Source of the DNA: Opitutaceae bacterium
GTDB lineage: Bacteria; Verrucomicrobiota; Verrucomicrobiia; Opitutales; Opitutaceae
DNA length: 35,786 bases
Assembly: GCA_016794625.1 (NCBI GenBank)
Contig: JAEUGY010000061.1
Coordinates: 1-35,786, forward strand
Direction: 5' to 3'
Shown: positions 26,393 through 35,221 of the stretch, piece by piece
Numbering within the stretch: the first letter of the stretch is position 1
Layout of the letters: every line of letters starts with the position of its first letter
Notes under the pieces: model-generated
What the model was told of the DNA's origin: nothing
The model's input: only the letters and a program-made list of their open reading frames with translations
Databases searched by the model: none
Program-made: the position numbers and the translations under genes

Positions 26393-26579
26393 CCGCCTTG
26401 AGGAGCGCATCGCCTGGCTCGAGCGCCACGTCACGGCGCAGGACAAGGCGATGCTCGAACTCCACGAGGAAATCGAGCGCCTGCGTCGCGACGTGGCGGT
26501 GCTGCGCTTGCGCGCCGAACCGCAGTCACCGGGAGAAGGTGATCGGCTCGGGTCGGACGAGCGCCCACCGCACTATTGA
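26373..26579 (+). CDS. slyX: SlyX family protein
   Basis: 68 aa from the ATG at 26373, inside the end of the response regulator gene in another frame. The protein is a coiled coil (RVDRLEERIAWLERHVTAQD, then LHEEIERLRRDVAVLRLR) and ends in R-P-P-H-Y, the characteristic SlyX tail. Length fits the family (~70 aa). The function of SlyX is poorly known; it was found next to the prolyl isomerase gene slyD in E. coli. A longer frame from 26343 exists, but the SlyX pattern begins at MPNERVDRLEE. Confidence 0.88.
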   Translation: MPNERVDRLEERIAWLERHVTAQDKAMLELHEEIERLRRDVAVLRLRAEPQSPGEGDRLGSDERPPHY

Positions 26580-26609
26580 GCGCGGGTCGCCGGCTCGACA
26601 GCCCGGGGC

Positions 26610-27098
26610 CTAACGGCCGCCGCTGGTCGGGACCAAGGCGCGTTCCTCCACGCCGCGCACCACCGCAATGAACTCCTCCGGCGTGGTCGCCTGCATCAAG
26701 GCATCGCGATTGACCGGATCCTTCAGCAGTTTGCACAAAGCACTCACAACCTGAAGGTAGTCTCCAGGATTGGACTTGGGAGTTCCGAGGACGAACATCA
26801 GACGGACGGTCTGATTGCTGGTTTCGAAGAGGATGCCGTTGTCGCTCCGCCCCACCGCCAGAACAATGGATTGGACGTGTTCCGTTCGGGCGTGCGGCAA
26901 GGCGACTTCGTTGCCGAGGCAGGTCGTGTCGAGCCGCTCGCGCGCCAGCAGTTCATTGTAGAACCCCTGAAAGTTGGTGACCTCCGGATGCCCATCCAGC
27001 AGACGGGCTACTTCATTGATCGCAACCGTTCGCTTCGAAGCCTGCACCTGCAGGCGAATGCGGGAGGGATGGAGAAGAGCGGTGAGACGACCGGCCAT
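26610..27098 (-). CDS. PTS EIIA type-2 (EIIA-Ntr-like) protein
   Basis: 162 aa. It matches the fructose/mannitol/nitrogen-type EIIA domain: FYNELLARERLDTTCLGNEVALPHART with the phospho-accepting His69, then a beta sheet ending VRLMFVLGTP and a final helix EEFIAVVRG. No EIIB or EIIC permease is nearby and the protein is single-domain, so a regulatory EIIA(Ntr)-like role is more likely than sugar uptake. It is convergent with slyX (30-bp gap). The upstream 233 bp (27099-27331) have no gene; the promoter is presumably there. Confidence 0.9.
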   Translation of the reverse strand: MAGRLTALLHPSRIRLQVQASKRTVAINEVARLLDGHPEVTNFQGFYNELLARERLDTTCLGNEVALPHARTEHVQSIVLAVGRSDNGILFETSNQTVRLMFVLGTPKSNPGDYLQVVSALCKLLKDPVNRDALMQATTPEEFIAVVRGVEERALVPTSGGR

Positions 27099-27331
27099 GC
27101 GACAAGAGGAAAACGAAGGCGAAGAAGGCGCGCTGCGGTCGGACTACCTGACTCCTCGGCTTTTTCATTGGCAAGCGCGGAGTCGGATAGGCGACCGGAA
27201 ATAACTACCTGTCGGCACTTCGCAGGACGACTTGAGTCCAGCCAGCAAAGCACCGACGGCTGCCCGACCGTTATAGGCGGCCCTGAGACGACGCTCGGAC
27301 TCCGTTGGAGGTCGACGCCTGGAATGCTGCG

Positions 27332-27503
27332 TCCGTTGGAGGTGGCCTCGTTGAGGCCGCGACGGGACCCTCGGTCCCGCCTCCGTTGCCCGATTTGTTG
27401 ACGCAACGCCAATCCCCGCGGGGTCGGCGACCCCACCTCCAGCGGAGGTCGACCTTGGGTCGATTCCGGCGGGCGCGGCTTCAGCGAGGCCGCCTACAAC
27501 GGG
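27332..27503. repeat. Intergenic repeat cluster, modules B, C and partial B
   Basis: Module B forward at 27332-27387 (both hairpins intact), module C at 27408-27445 (GGGGTCGGCGACCCC), and a partial module B in reverse at 27468-27503. A further TCCGTTGGAGGTC fragment begins at 27301. The cluster ends 9 bp from the stop codon of the TPR gene at 27512. Confidence 0.88.
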
Positions 27504-27511
27504 CATAGCCA

Positions 27512-29290
27512 TCAGGGGGACAGGGCGGGGAGCGCGGGATTCAGGCGCCGGGCTTGCTCGTAGTGACGACGACTTTCCTCTTCCCGACCGAGCAGGGAAT
27601 ACGTCAACGCCAGATTCAACTGCGCGGGGGCCGATGTCGGATCGAGCTGCGCTGCCCGTTGAAATGCCGCGAGCGCTTCTGGGAGTCGCCCCAGGGCGCG
27701 CAGGGTCACTCCCTGGTTGTTGTGGGCCACGTGCCAGGTCGGATCAAGCCGCACCGCCTCGCGGTGATGCGTCTCCGCCTCAGCCAAACGCCCCGTTTCG
27801 CGCAACGCACCGGCAAGGTGATTGTGATACTCCGCCCTGCCCGGCGCCCGCCGCACGGCTTCCTGGTAGTGCTCAACCGCCTCCGGCCAGCGGCGCCGGT
27901 CTTGGGCGAGCGTCCCGAGGTTGGCGTGGGCCTTGGCCGAATGTGGCCGATAGCGGAGCGTTTCCCGAAAATGAAATGCCGCCTCGTCGAGCTGACCCCG
28001 GTCGCGCAGAAGCCCGCCCAGATTGTTGTGCGCCATCCAAGCGGCGGGATTGTCCGCCAGAATCGTGCGGTAAAACCGCTCAATGTCGCGGTACATGCGA
28101 CTTTGCCGGTGACTCAGCAAGCCAAGCCCACCGAGTACCCCCACCGCCACGACCCATCGCACCGCCCCGGGAAATCGCGCCGCCCCCCGGGTGGCCGCAC
28201 TGCAGGCGAGAACGATCAGACCGAGGCTGGGCAGGTACTGCCAGTGGTCGGCCACGTAAGAAAAAATGAAACCATAGACATTGAAGAATCCGAGCACCGG
28301 CACGAGGGAGCCCCCAAAGAACAAGGCCGCAGCCAAGGGAGCGCGGGTGCGGGCCCGCAACCACCAGGCCGCCGCGAGCGCACCGAGGGCGGCGAGGAGG
28401 TAGACCACCTGCGTCCAGCCGTCTTCCGCAATCGTCCAGCGCGGGTAAATGAAGACCAGGTCGAACGGCCAGACGAGTTTGCCGACATAGAACCAAAGGA
28501 TGCGACCGGCAAGGAGCAGGCGCTCACCCGCACTCAGGGCGAACTCCGCGCCGTCGGCACCAATGTAGGTGCGTTCGACCCAGGCGGAAAACAGGCCCGC
28601 GACGGCCGCCATCCCCATCCAGGGCAGCAACGGAAGGACATCCCGACGCCACTCCAACCGCCCGTATCGCCACCACAGCAACACCCAAAGCGCGGGCGGC
28701 AAGGTCGCCGTGGTGGTCTTGCTGAGCAAGGCGAGGACAAACAGGAAGGTCGCAAGCAGGTACATCCGCCCACTCCTCCTCTGGTCAAACGCGGCGTAGG
28801 CCAGCGCCGCAGCCAGGTAGAAAACAAGGGACAGGGTATTTTTCTGTTCCGCGACCCACGCCACGGATTCGACGGCGACGGGGTGCAGCGCAAAGACAAA
28901 GGCCGCCAGCCACGCACCGGGGATCGTCCAACGCCGGAGCCCGGCGGCGAGCAGCAGCGCGCTCCCGGCATGGAGCAACACCCCCGTCAGGTGGTATCCC
29001 AAGGGGGCATCACCCCACAGCTGATGCTGGATCCAAAAAAAGCTGTGCAGCAGAGGGTAGTACTGTTCGGTGCTCCCGACCTCGAACCAGATGCGACCCA
29101 GACCCGAAAGGGAACGCAGGCCGGGCCGTGTTACGTAGTCGCTGTCATTCCAGATGAACCCCGCCTGCAGCGCCGGCAGGTAGACCACCACCACCGCGGC
29201 CACCAACGCGGCGGCCAGACCCCAGGATTCGCGCGAGGAGGGCGAAGGGGTCGGGTTCGGCGCCGGGACCGAAGGAGAGCGACGAGGCAC
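27512..29290 (-). CDS. TMTC-like membrane protein with C-terminal TPR repeats
   Basis: 592 aa, GTG start at 29290. Residues ~22-400 hold about ten membrane segments. The first loop carries WNDSDYVTRP, an acidic motif in the place used by GT-C glycosyltransferases, and later HPVAVESVAWVAEQKN, typical of TMTC-type proteins (dolichyl-mannose O-mannosyltransferases in animals). Residues ~405-590 are about five TPR units of ~34 residues (AHNNLGGLLRDRGQLDEAAFHFRE and the following units). Bacterial members are presumed glycosyltransferases acting on envelope proteins or glycans; donor and acceptor are unknown. It is probably monocistronic. The 544-bp gap upstream holds repeats and its promoter. Confidence 0.9.
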   Translation of the reverse strand: MPRRSPSVPAPNPTPSPSSRESWGLAAALVAAVVVVYLPALQAGFIWNDSDYVTRPGLRSLSGLGRIWFEVGSTEQYYPLLHSFFWIQHQLWGDAPLGYHLTGVLLHAGSALLLAAGLRRWTIPGAWLAAFVFALHPVAVESVAWVAEQKNTLSLVFYLAAALAYAAFDQRRSGRMYLLATFLFVLALLSKTTTATLPPALWVLLWWRYGRLEWRRDVLPLLPWMGMAAVAGLFSAWVERTYIGADGAEFALSAGERLLLAGRILWFYVGKLVWPFDLVFIYPRWTIAEDGWTQVVYLLAALGALAAAWWLRARTRAPLAAALFFGGSLVPVLGFFNVYGFIFSYVADHWQYLPSLGLIVLACSAATRGAARFPGAVRWVVAVGVLGGLGLLSHRQSRMYRDIERFYRTILADNPAAWMAHNNLGGLLRDRGQLDEAAFHFRETLRYRPHSAKAHANLGTLAQDRRRWPEAVEHYQEAVRRAPGRAEYHNHLAGALRETGRLAEAETHHREAVRLDPTWHVAHNNQGVTLRALGRLPEALAAFQRAAQLDPTSAPAQLNLALTYSLLGREEESRRHYEQARRLNPALPALSP

Positions 29291-29394
29291 ACCCCACGCT
29301 AGACGGCCCCGGGCCGACGAATCAACCGCAAGGCGCAGCCGAGCCGCATCGCCCGCGCGCCCATGGAAAGTTCAGCCGCAGAGATCGAAAGGCT

Positions 29395-29445
29395 CCCGTT
29401 GGGGGTGGCCTCGCTGAGGCCGCGACGGACCCCACGGTCCCGCCT
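29395..29445. repeat. Intergenic repeat, module B
   Basis: Forward copy with the GGCCTCGCTGAGGCC hairpin at 29407-29421 and a weakened GGACCCC/GGTCCC hairpin after it. It lies upstream of the TPR gene, in the gap 29291-29834. Confidence 0.85.
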
Positions 29446-29564
29446 GTATCGTCCGATAGCTTCACGCCACGCCCATCGCCGCGCGGTCCACGACCCATCG
29501 GCGTTAACTCAAGCGGCAGGTGGAGTCCTCAGTTCAACTGAAGCTACGCCGACTAGGCTCGGGT

Positions 29565-29669
29565 GGAGGGCGTCGCTCCGTCGACGCCGGGGGACGAACC
29601 TCGCAACAGGCGTCCGTACGCTCGGGGTGAACACAACGCGCACCCGGCGGCGACGGAGCGACGCCCTCC
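29565..29669. repeat. Module A long stem-loop, isolated copy
   Basis: Arms 29565-29588 and 29646-29669, loop exactly 57 nt as in array copies 1 and 2, although the loop sequence is different. It shows that module A exists outside the tandem array. Confidence 0.87.
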
Positions 29670-29727
29670 ATTGATCCAACGCTCCCCGCGGTAGTCTCCG
29701 CCGCGTTGTTTCTCAACGTTAACGCTG

Positions 29728-29800
29728 CGGGATCGGCGACCCCGCCTCCAACGGAAACACTCGTGCGCCGATGGAGGCGGCCTCGGCAAGGCCGCCTCCA
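29728..29800. repeat. Modules C and B-variant downstream of the TonB receptor
   Basis: Module C variant (GATCGGCGACCCC) at 29728-29750, then a perfect 12-bp inverted repeat (29772-29783 with 29789-29800, 5-nt loop) that fuses the GGAGGC frame with the GGCCT stem. It is 35 bp past the stop of the TonB receptor gene, so it could help end that transcript. Confidence 0.85.
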
Positions 29801-29834
29801 ATCGACGGGAAAGGAAGGCTCAGCGGAGGCTAAC

Positions 29835-32800
29835 TCAGAAGGTGCCCTTGACGCCAAACACCCAGTTTGCGCCGTAGTTTTCCAGAATGCGGAGGGCCCC
29901 GCCTTCGCCCTCGACCAGCGGACTCTCGTACCAGCGCTGGGAGTCGTTGAAGATATTGCGGCCTTGGAAGTAGACCGAGACACGGGGATTGACTCGGTAC
30001 TCTCCACCCAAGTCGTACTTGATCGTATGGCGCTTGTAGCGACCGTAGGTGGTTTCCCAAGGGGTGTCATCATGCCAGACAATGCCCAGCCGGGTGCTGA
30101 AACGCTTGTAACGGTAACCCAGACTGGATGTCACCCGGTGAGGCGACACGCGCTCGGTGCGCCGACTGGCGTAGGATCGCGTGTAAGACATATTGGCGGT
30201 CAGGCCTTTCCAAGCACCCGGCAAGTGGGAAAACGACTGGCTGTAGGCGAGCTCCATGCCACGAAAACGAACGGGGTTGGCGATGTTGAACGGAGCTTGG
30301 AACTCGAAGTCCCCGTATTCCGGATCATCCGCCACTCCAAATTCCTCGGCCGTCCCCCGCCGAGTGGAGCGCAGATTCTGAATATTGTTCTGGGTAAAGG
30401 TGACGGAGAACTGACCGGCCGGTTCGAAGTAATAGGCGGCCCGGGCCACCAGATTGTCGGAGTACTCGGGCAGCAAATTGGGGTTCGGCGACGTGATCAA
30501 TCGTGAGTCTTCATTGATCAGCCAGGCTCCGGTCAAGGAGTCGATCGGAGGACGAGAGATTGCCTTGTTGGCGCCAAAATGGAACTGTAGGTTCTCCCCC
30601 ACCGTGTACTTCGCGCTGATCATCGGGAAGTAGTTGCGATACTTCTTGGTCCGCGTGACCCGCGGGTTGGTCATGTACTGGTACTCATAGCCGGCGATCG
30701 TGGTCGGACGGGCCGTGGTGGCGCTGAGCGGGAAACCCGCCGCGGCCATTTGGGCTTTTGACAGCGGATCAAACTCCCGCGCGTCGTTTTGCGTCTCCTC
30801 CATGCGCACACCGGTGCGGATCTGAAGGGACCGCGTCGGACGGAAGTCCATCATGCCATAACCTGCGGTCACCGTCTGGATCACATCGCGGCGCGGCGCG
30901 ATGAACGCATTGTAGTAATTGTCCGCCGTGGCGTTGTTGACGAAGTACTCCGGGTTCGACTTGAACAGCGCTGCGATCGCGTTGCGGTCGGGCCGGGGGA
31001 TCATGCCCGTCAGTCCGGCGCTATTGACGACCGTCAGGATGTTGGTGGTACCCGTGTCAAACGTGTGTCCGGTCGGGATCGCCCCCCAGCTGCCCGTCGT
31101 GCCTCCGCCCGGGCCGATGTATTGCCACGTATAGTACGATGTCTCGTTTCCGTTCTTGCGACCTTCCTCCGCCCACTTGGCCCCAAACTTGAACACCGTC
31201 GGCACCCGGCGGAACGGCGCGACCCAGCGGGCGCTCAGCTCGCCGTTGTAAATCTCGGTCCGGGCATAGCGGCCCTCGTTGGTAAGACGAGGATTCGTGA
31301 AGTTGGACAGATTGAACCAGTCATTGCCCGAGGTCTGCGTGAACGTCCACTCATGCGACTGAATGTTGGGGCGGGTCGCCACCCAGTCGCTGGTCAGGTT
31401 GTTCACCGTCTCGCTGCGCGCGAAGCCCTGTTCCAGCGCCTCGTAATTGTTGAACGACCGCGAGTAGCCCGCGATGCCTTCAATAGTCCAGGACCCCACT
31501 TTGTATTCAAACCGCGGTGCGAGCGTGATGGTGTGGGTGCGCTTGCTGGCGTTGGTGCCACCGATCGCCACATTGCGCGAAGTGTTGGTTGCGAGTCCGT
31601 TGGTCCGCACCGTCGTCAGATCGCCCAGCGAATATTGGCGGCCCGTGTTGTTCGTGGTATTGTTCGTTGCAGCGTTGAAGGTCAGCTCCCGATTGTAGAA
31701 CTCACCCTCGGCAAAGTTGTAGATCGTCATCAGCGACACGGAAAGGCGGTCCGTCGCCTTGAAGTCGACCGTCATGGTGTACGTGTCTTTGAGAATAAAC
31801 TTGGGACCATCCTTGAAGTTCAACGCGGTCAGCACCATCGGGCGCGGGTCAGCGGGCACGGTCGCGTTCCCCGCAAACGGCGTCTTGTTGTAGGTCAGGT
31901 TGTGCCGGTACTGCTCGGTGTACGAATTGGCATGGCTGTGACTGAGCACGATGCCCAGGCGACGGTTGAAGAAGACATCGGAATACTCGAAACCCCAGTT
32001 CGGCAGGGCCTTCATGTTCTTCTTGTCGTCGGGGCCGTAGGTTTTCTTGAAGTGGAACTCCTCCGAATTGAGATTCATCGACACATTGTAACCGATCCGG
32101 CGGCCCGAGCGTTCGTAGGCGCGGCGGGTCTTCATGTTGATTGTTCCCGCCGGGGAATCCGCGTCCATGTCGGGGCTGGTCGTGCGCGCAATTTCAATCG
32201 ACTCAATGCTGCTGATGGAAAACGCCTCGAAGCTCGTGGCGCGGCCCAGATCGCCGGTGCGATTGGCGTCGGCGCTGGCCAGTTTCACGCCGTCAAAGGA
32301 CACTCCCACGTACTGGGCGGCCATGCCACCGAGGCGGGGACCGCGCGTCTCGGACTCGACGTAGTCAAGATCGACGCCCGGCAGGAACTTCAGGAACTCG
32401 CCGACATTGCCGTCGGTGACGTCACCAAAAATGTCCGAGGCCACCGAAGTGGTCACATTCATGTTCCGCTTCTGGCTCTGAATCGCCTTCGAGTTACCCT
32501 CGCGTTCGCTCGAGACCACGAACGTGCTCAGCTGGATGGTTTCGTTGGCCTTGGACCCTGCCTGGGTGCCGACCGGGACGATTTCAATGGTGCGCGTCGG
32601 ATTCTCGCCGGTGGTGACGTTGATCGTCTCCGAGGCCGTGGTATAACCCGAATACTTCACGGTGACCGTCTGTTGGCCCACCGGAACATTGTTCAGGGTG
32701 AAAAACCCGCCCGATTCGGTGGCAACCCGCAGATTGGTGCCCTCAACCGAGACTTCCGCATCGCGCACGTATTCCTGGGTACCCGGGTTGAAGACGCGCC

Positions 32801-32900
32801 CCGTCAAGGTGCCCACCTCCTGGGCAAAAGCGGCTCCGGCCAGGCCGAAGCACGCTGCTACAAGCAAAAACACAGTCCTGAACAGCATGTTCTGAGTCAT
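29835..32900 (-). CDS. TonB-dependent receptor with carboxypeptidase-regulatory-like domain
   Basis: 1021 aa from the ATG at 32900, which starts a signal peptide ending F-A-Q; the frame is open to 33023, but that part is not signal-like. Residues ~28-110 form a CarboxypepD-reg-like beta domain (GTLTGRVFNPGTQEYV). TFVVSSERE near residue 130 resembles a TonB box. The plug follows (FLKFLPGVDLDY, IESIEIARTTSPDMDADSPAG), then a large 22-strand barrel ending in ANWVFGVKGTF with a C-terminal aromatic. The pattern fits the TonB-Xanth-Caul group (TIGR01782 type), often used for carbohydrate or siderophore uptake. The ligand is unknown. The gene is alone, divergent from an exported Ala-rich protein; TonB/ExbBD are not in the window. 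Confidence 0.94.
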   Translation of the reverse strand: MTQNMLFRTVFLLVAACFGLAGAAFAQEVGTLTGRVFNPGTQEYVRDAEVSVEGTNLRVATESGGFFTLNNVPVGQQTVTVKYSGYTTASETINVTTGENPTRTIEIVPVGTQAGSKANETIQLSTFVVSSEREGNSKAIQSQKRNMNVTTSVASDIFGDVTDGNVGEFLKFLPGVDLDYVESETRGPRLGGMAAQYVGVSFDGVKLASADANRTGDLGRATSFEAFSISSIESIEIARTTSPDMDADSPAGTINMKTRRAYERSGRRIGYNVSMNLNSEEFHFKKTYGPDDKKNMKALPNWGFEYSDVFFNRRLGIVLSHSHANSYTEQYRHNLTYNKTPFAGNATVPADPRPMVLTALNFKDGPKFILKDTYTMTVDFKATDRLSVSLMTIYNFAEGEFYNRELTFNAATNNTTNNTGRQYSLGDLTTVRTNGLATNTSRNVAIGGTNASKRTHTITLAPRFEYKVGSWTIEGIAGYSRSFNNYEALEQGFARSETVNNLTSDWVATRPNIQSHEWTFTQTSGNDWFNLSNFTNPRLTNEGRYARTEIYNGELSARWVAPFRRVPTVFKFGAKWAEEGRKNGNETSYYTWQYIGPGGGTTGSWGAIPTGHTFDTGTTNILTVVNSAGLTGMIPRPDRNAIAALFKSNPEYFVNNATADNYYNAFIAPRRDVIQTVTAGYGMMDFRPTRSLQIRTGVRMEETQNDAREFDPLSKAQMAAAGFPLSATTARPTTIAGYEYQYMTNPRVTRTKKYRNYFPMISAKYTVGENLQFHFGANKAISRPPIDSLTGAWLINEDSRLITSPNPNLLPEYSDNLVARAAYYFEPAGQFSVTFTQNNIQNLRSTRRGTAEEFGVADDPEYGDFEFQAPFNIANPVRFRGMELAYSQSFSHLPGAWKGLTANMSYTRSYASRRTERVSPHRVTSSLGYRYKRFSTRLGIVWHDDTPWETTYGRYKRHTIKYDLGGEYRVNPRVSVYFQGRNIFNDSQRWYESPLVEGEGGALRILENYGANWVFGVKGTF

Positions 32901-33023
32901 ACGGGGTAGGTGTTGGAAATGACACCCGAACACGCTGCTGCGCTTCAGGTGGCCGACGAGGGGTAGCGGCAGAACGATCGAACGCATTTTAGATGCGATG
33001 AAAAGGCAGTGTTTGCTTATCAA

Positions 33024-33049
33024 GTTAACTTACTTTGGAATACGTTAAC
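33024..33049. promoter_or_regulatory. Paired GTTAAC sites in a divergent AT-rich promoter region
   Basis: Two copies of the palindrome GTTAAC (33024-33029 and 33044-33049) are spaced 20 bp start to start, on one face of the helix. They lie between the divergent TonB receptor and the Ala-rich protein gene, in the most AT-rich part of the gap 32901-33163. A dimeric regulator could bind, but no regulator is adjacent. Confidence 0.35.
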
Positions 33050-33163
33050 GGTGCCGCGCCCGGATCCGGCGTGGAGGAGACCCCCAGCGCACACCCAAGC
33101 TTGCGGAGGATCGGGCTTTGGCCTGACTTTGCCTTTACGAGCCCTCGCAGCCTGTTTGACCGT

Positions 33164-33823
33164 ATGAAGCTTTTTCATTTTTTGCCTCCCTCCCTCCTTT
33201 CCCGAACTCGTACGCTGGCGGCACTGGTGGTCGTGATCGGAACCGGCCTCCTCCAGGCCTCCTCCCTCGCCGCCGAGCCGCCGTTCACCCGGCAGCTCTC
33301 ACCCGAAGACTTCGCCGCCGCCGGCCTGAACAAGTTGACGCCGGCGGAACGCGAACGGCTCGATGCGCTCATCGCGCGTCGGGGGAGCGAAGACCTTTCC
33401 CAGGCGCGAGCGGAAGCAAGCCGGGCCAAGGCGGAACGCGCTCTCGCCGAGACCAAGGCAGCCGAAGCGGCCGCCAAGGCGGCAGCGCTGGCCGCCGCGC
33501 CGGCGCCCACCCCGGCCCCGGCCGCCTCCGCCGCCCCGCGGGCGGGCTGGCTGAGCAAAGTGACGCTCAAGCCCGGCACCGCCGTGGAATACGAAACGGT
33601 GGAAACCGCCCTCGTCGGCGACTTCAGTGGTTGGAGCGTGGGCACGCTCTTTACGTTGTCGAACGGCCAGCGTTGGCGGGTCGTGAACGGCTCCTACGTT
33701 GCGCCCAAGGACTCTACGCCCCGAAAGGTGCGGATCGTCCCGGGCGTGCTGGGCAGTTTCTTTCTGGAAATCGAAGGCATCCGTTCGCGGCCCAAAGTGG
33801 CGTTCGCCGGGGCTGCCCCCTGA
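33164..33823 (+). CDS. Exported Ala-rich coiled-coil protein with small C-terminal beta domain
   Basis: 219 aa from the ATG at 33164, which starts a signal peptide (MKLFHFLPPSLLSRTRTLAA...) ending S-L-A-A. The frame is open from 33035. Residues ~45-60 contain LTPAERERLDALIARR. Residues ~65-115 are an Ala/Lys/Glu-rich helix, then a Pro/Ala linker, then a beta-rich domain (ETALVGDFSGWSVGTLFTL, NGQRWRVVNGSYVAP, SFFLEIEG). I know no family name. Similar beta domains may bind ligands or peptides, but this is a guess. The Y-family polymerase gene follows after 15 bp, so the two may share a transcript. Confidence 0.8.
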   Translation: MKLFHFLPPSLLSRTRTLAALVVVIGTGLLQASSLAAEPPFTRQLSPEDFAAAGLNKLTPAERERLDALIARRGSEDLSQARAEASRAKAERALAETKAAEAAAKAAALAAAPAPTPAPAASAAPRAGWLSKVTLKPGTAVEYETVETALVGDFSGWSVGTLFTLSNGQRWRVVNGSYVAPKDSTPRKVRIVPGVLGSFFLEIEGIRSRPKVAFAGAAP

Positions 33824-33838
33824 AGTCTGATCTCCGGC

Positions 33839-35125
33839 GTGCGCTCGGTCGTCCTGGACTACAACGGCTTCTTCGCCGCCTGCGAACAACAGGAGCGGCC
33901 GGAGCTGCGGGGTCGACCGGTGGCCGTGGCGCCCATCGCTTCGGAGGCGACCTCGTGCATCGCCTCCAGTTACGATGCCCGCCGCAAGGGGATCAAGGTG
34001 GGCACGCCCGTGCACGAGGCGCGACGGCTCTGCCCGGGCATCGTCATCCTCGAGTCACGCCCGGAAGTCTACATCCGCTACCATGAAAAACTGATCGAGG
34101 CGGTGTCGACCTGCCTGCCCGTGTCCGAGGTGCTGTCGATTGACGAACTCTGGTGCGAACTGCCCCCCAGCTGGCGGGAACGCGACAAGGCGATCTCGGT
34201 GGTGCGCGAGATCAAGCTCGCCATCAAGCGACTCGCGGGGGAGTGCCTGACCTGCAGTGCCGGCATCGCTCCCAATCCGTGGCTGGCGAAAATCGCGTCC
34301 GACCTACAAAAACCCGATGGTCTGGTGGTGATTGAATTGTCCGATCTGCCGGAGGTGCTGCACCCGCTGTCTCTGCGCGACCTGCCGGGCATTGGGGCCA
34401 ATCTGGAAAAGCGGCTGCGCTCCGGCGGCATCACCTCAGTCGCCGCACTCACCGCCGCCTCCTGCGCCGACCTGCACCGCATCTGGGGCAGCATCGAAGG
34501 GGAACGGATGTGGCGGTGGTTGCGGGGTGAGTTTGTCCTTCGCCCGCCCTCGCAGACCAGCAGCCTGGGACATTCCCACGTCCTCCCGCCCGAGCTGCGG
34601 AACGAGGAGGGCGCCCATGCCACCCTGCACCGCTTGCTCCAGAAGGCGGCCATGCGGCTGCGCCACTCGGGTTTCTATGCCGGCGGCCTCCACCTTGCGA
34701 TCAAGTACCGGGGACGCGAGCGGTGGAGCACGGCGGTGTCGTTTCTGGAGACCCAGGACACCCTCGAATTCATTCGCGTGCTCAACCTGCTCTGGTCGCG
34801 TCGCCCCGCTGAAACGCGGTACCTATCGGTGGGGGTGACCCTGTTCGCGCTGACACCCCGGCAGGCGCACACCCCCGGCCTGGCCGGCATTGCCGACCAG
34901 GGGGAACGTCGCGGCGCACTGCACGCCACCGTCGATCACATCAATCGCAAGCTGGGCAAGAACAGCGTCGTCTTCGGCGGGGCGCTCGGAGCCCTTCGCT
35001 ACGCCCCGATTCGCATCGCCTTCAATCGGATACCGGATGTCACCCTCGAGGAAGGGGAAGACGACGGCACGCTCTTTCCCACGGATGAAGAGCTGGCCAA
35101 AGTGATCAAAAGCGCCGGACGCTAG
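33839..35125 (+). CDS. Y-family DNA polymerase (DinB/UmuC-like)
   Basis: 428 aa, GTG start at 33839. Palm motifs: LDYNGFFAACEQQ with Asp7, and SIDELW with Asp102 and Glu103, matching the D8/D103/E104 metal ligands of E. coli DinB, so it should be an active translesion polymerase and not an ImuB-type dead subunit. The second residue of the D-M-D motif is Asn (D-Y-N), which is tolerated in UmuC-like members. A helix-hairpin-helix (LRDLPGIGANLEKRL) and a little-finger domain follow. No beta-clamp motif stands out at the C-terminus (LFPTDEELAKVI). No LexA box was recognised. The group is closer to the general Y-family than to classic DinB. Confidence 0.93.
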   Translation: MRSVVLDYNGFFAACEQQERPELRGRPVAVAPIASEATSCIASSYDARRKGIKVGTPVHEARRLCPGIVILESRPEVYIRYHEKLIEAVSTCLPVSEVLSIDELWCELPPSWRERDKAISVVREIKLAIKRLAGECLTCSAGIAPNPWLAKIASDLQKPDGLVVIELSDLPEVLHPLSLRDLPGIGANLEKRLRSGGITSVAALTAASCADLHRIWGSIEGERMWRWLRGEFVLRPPSQTSSLGHSHVLPPELRNEEGAHATLHRLLQKAAMRLRHSGFYAGGLHLAIKYRGRERWSTAVSFLETQDTLEFIRVLNLLWSRRPAETRYLSVGVTLFALTPRQAHTPGLAGIADQGERRGALHATVDHINRKLGKNSVVFGGALGALRYAPIRIAFNRIPDVTLEEGEDDGTLFPTDEELAKVIKSAGR

Positions 35126-35143
35126 TGTTCCCGGCCGCTGCTC

Positions 35144-35161
35144 GCCCGCGCGCACGCGGGC
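35144..35161 (+). terminator. GC hairpin after the Y-family polymerase gene
   Basis: GCCCGCG (35144-35150) pairs with CGCGGGC (35155-35161), 4-nt loop, 19 bp after the stop. There is no T-run, so it is a weak terminator candidate. Confidence 0.35.
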
Positions 35162-35221
35162 TCGTCAAGCCCCGTCTCAGCACCCTCGGTCCTGCCCCGT
35201 GCATCCGTTCCGTGAGCGCGA

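Noticed and set aside
29363..29674. 103-codon open frame before the TPR gene
   Set aside because: It is read through modules B and A; its peptide (ASLRPRRTPRSRL) reappears wherever module B is read in that frame.
30789..32909. 706-codon plus-strand open frame
   Set aside because: It is antisense to the TonB receptor; no domain pattern is visible.
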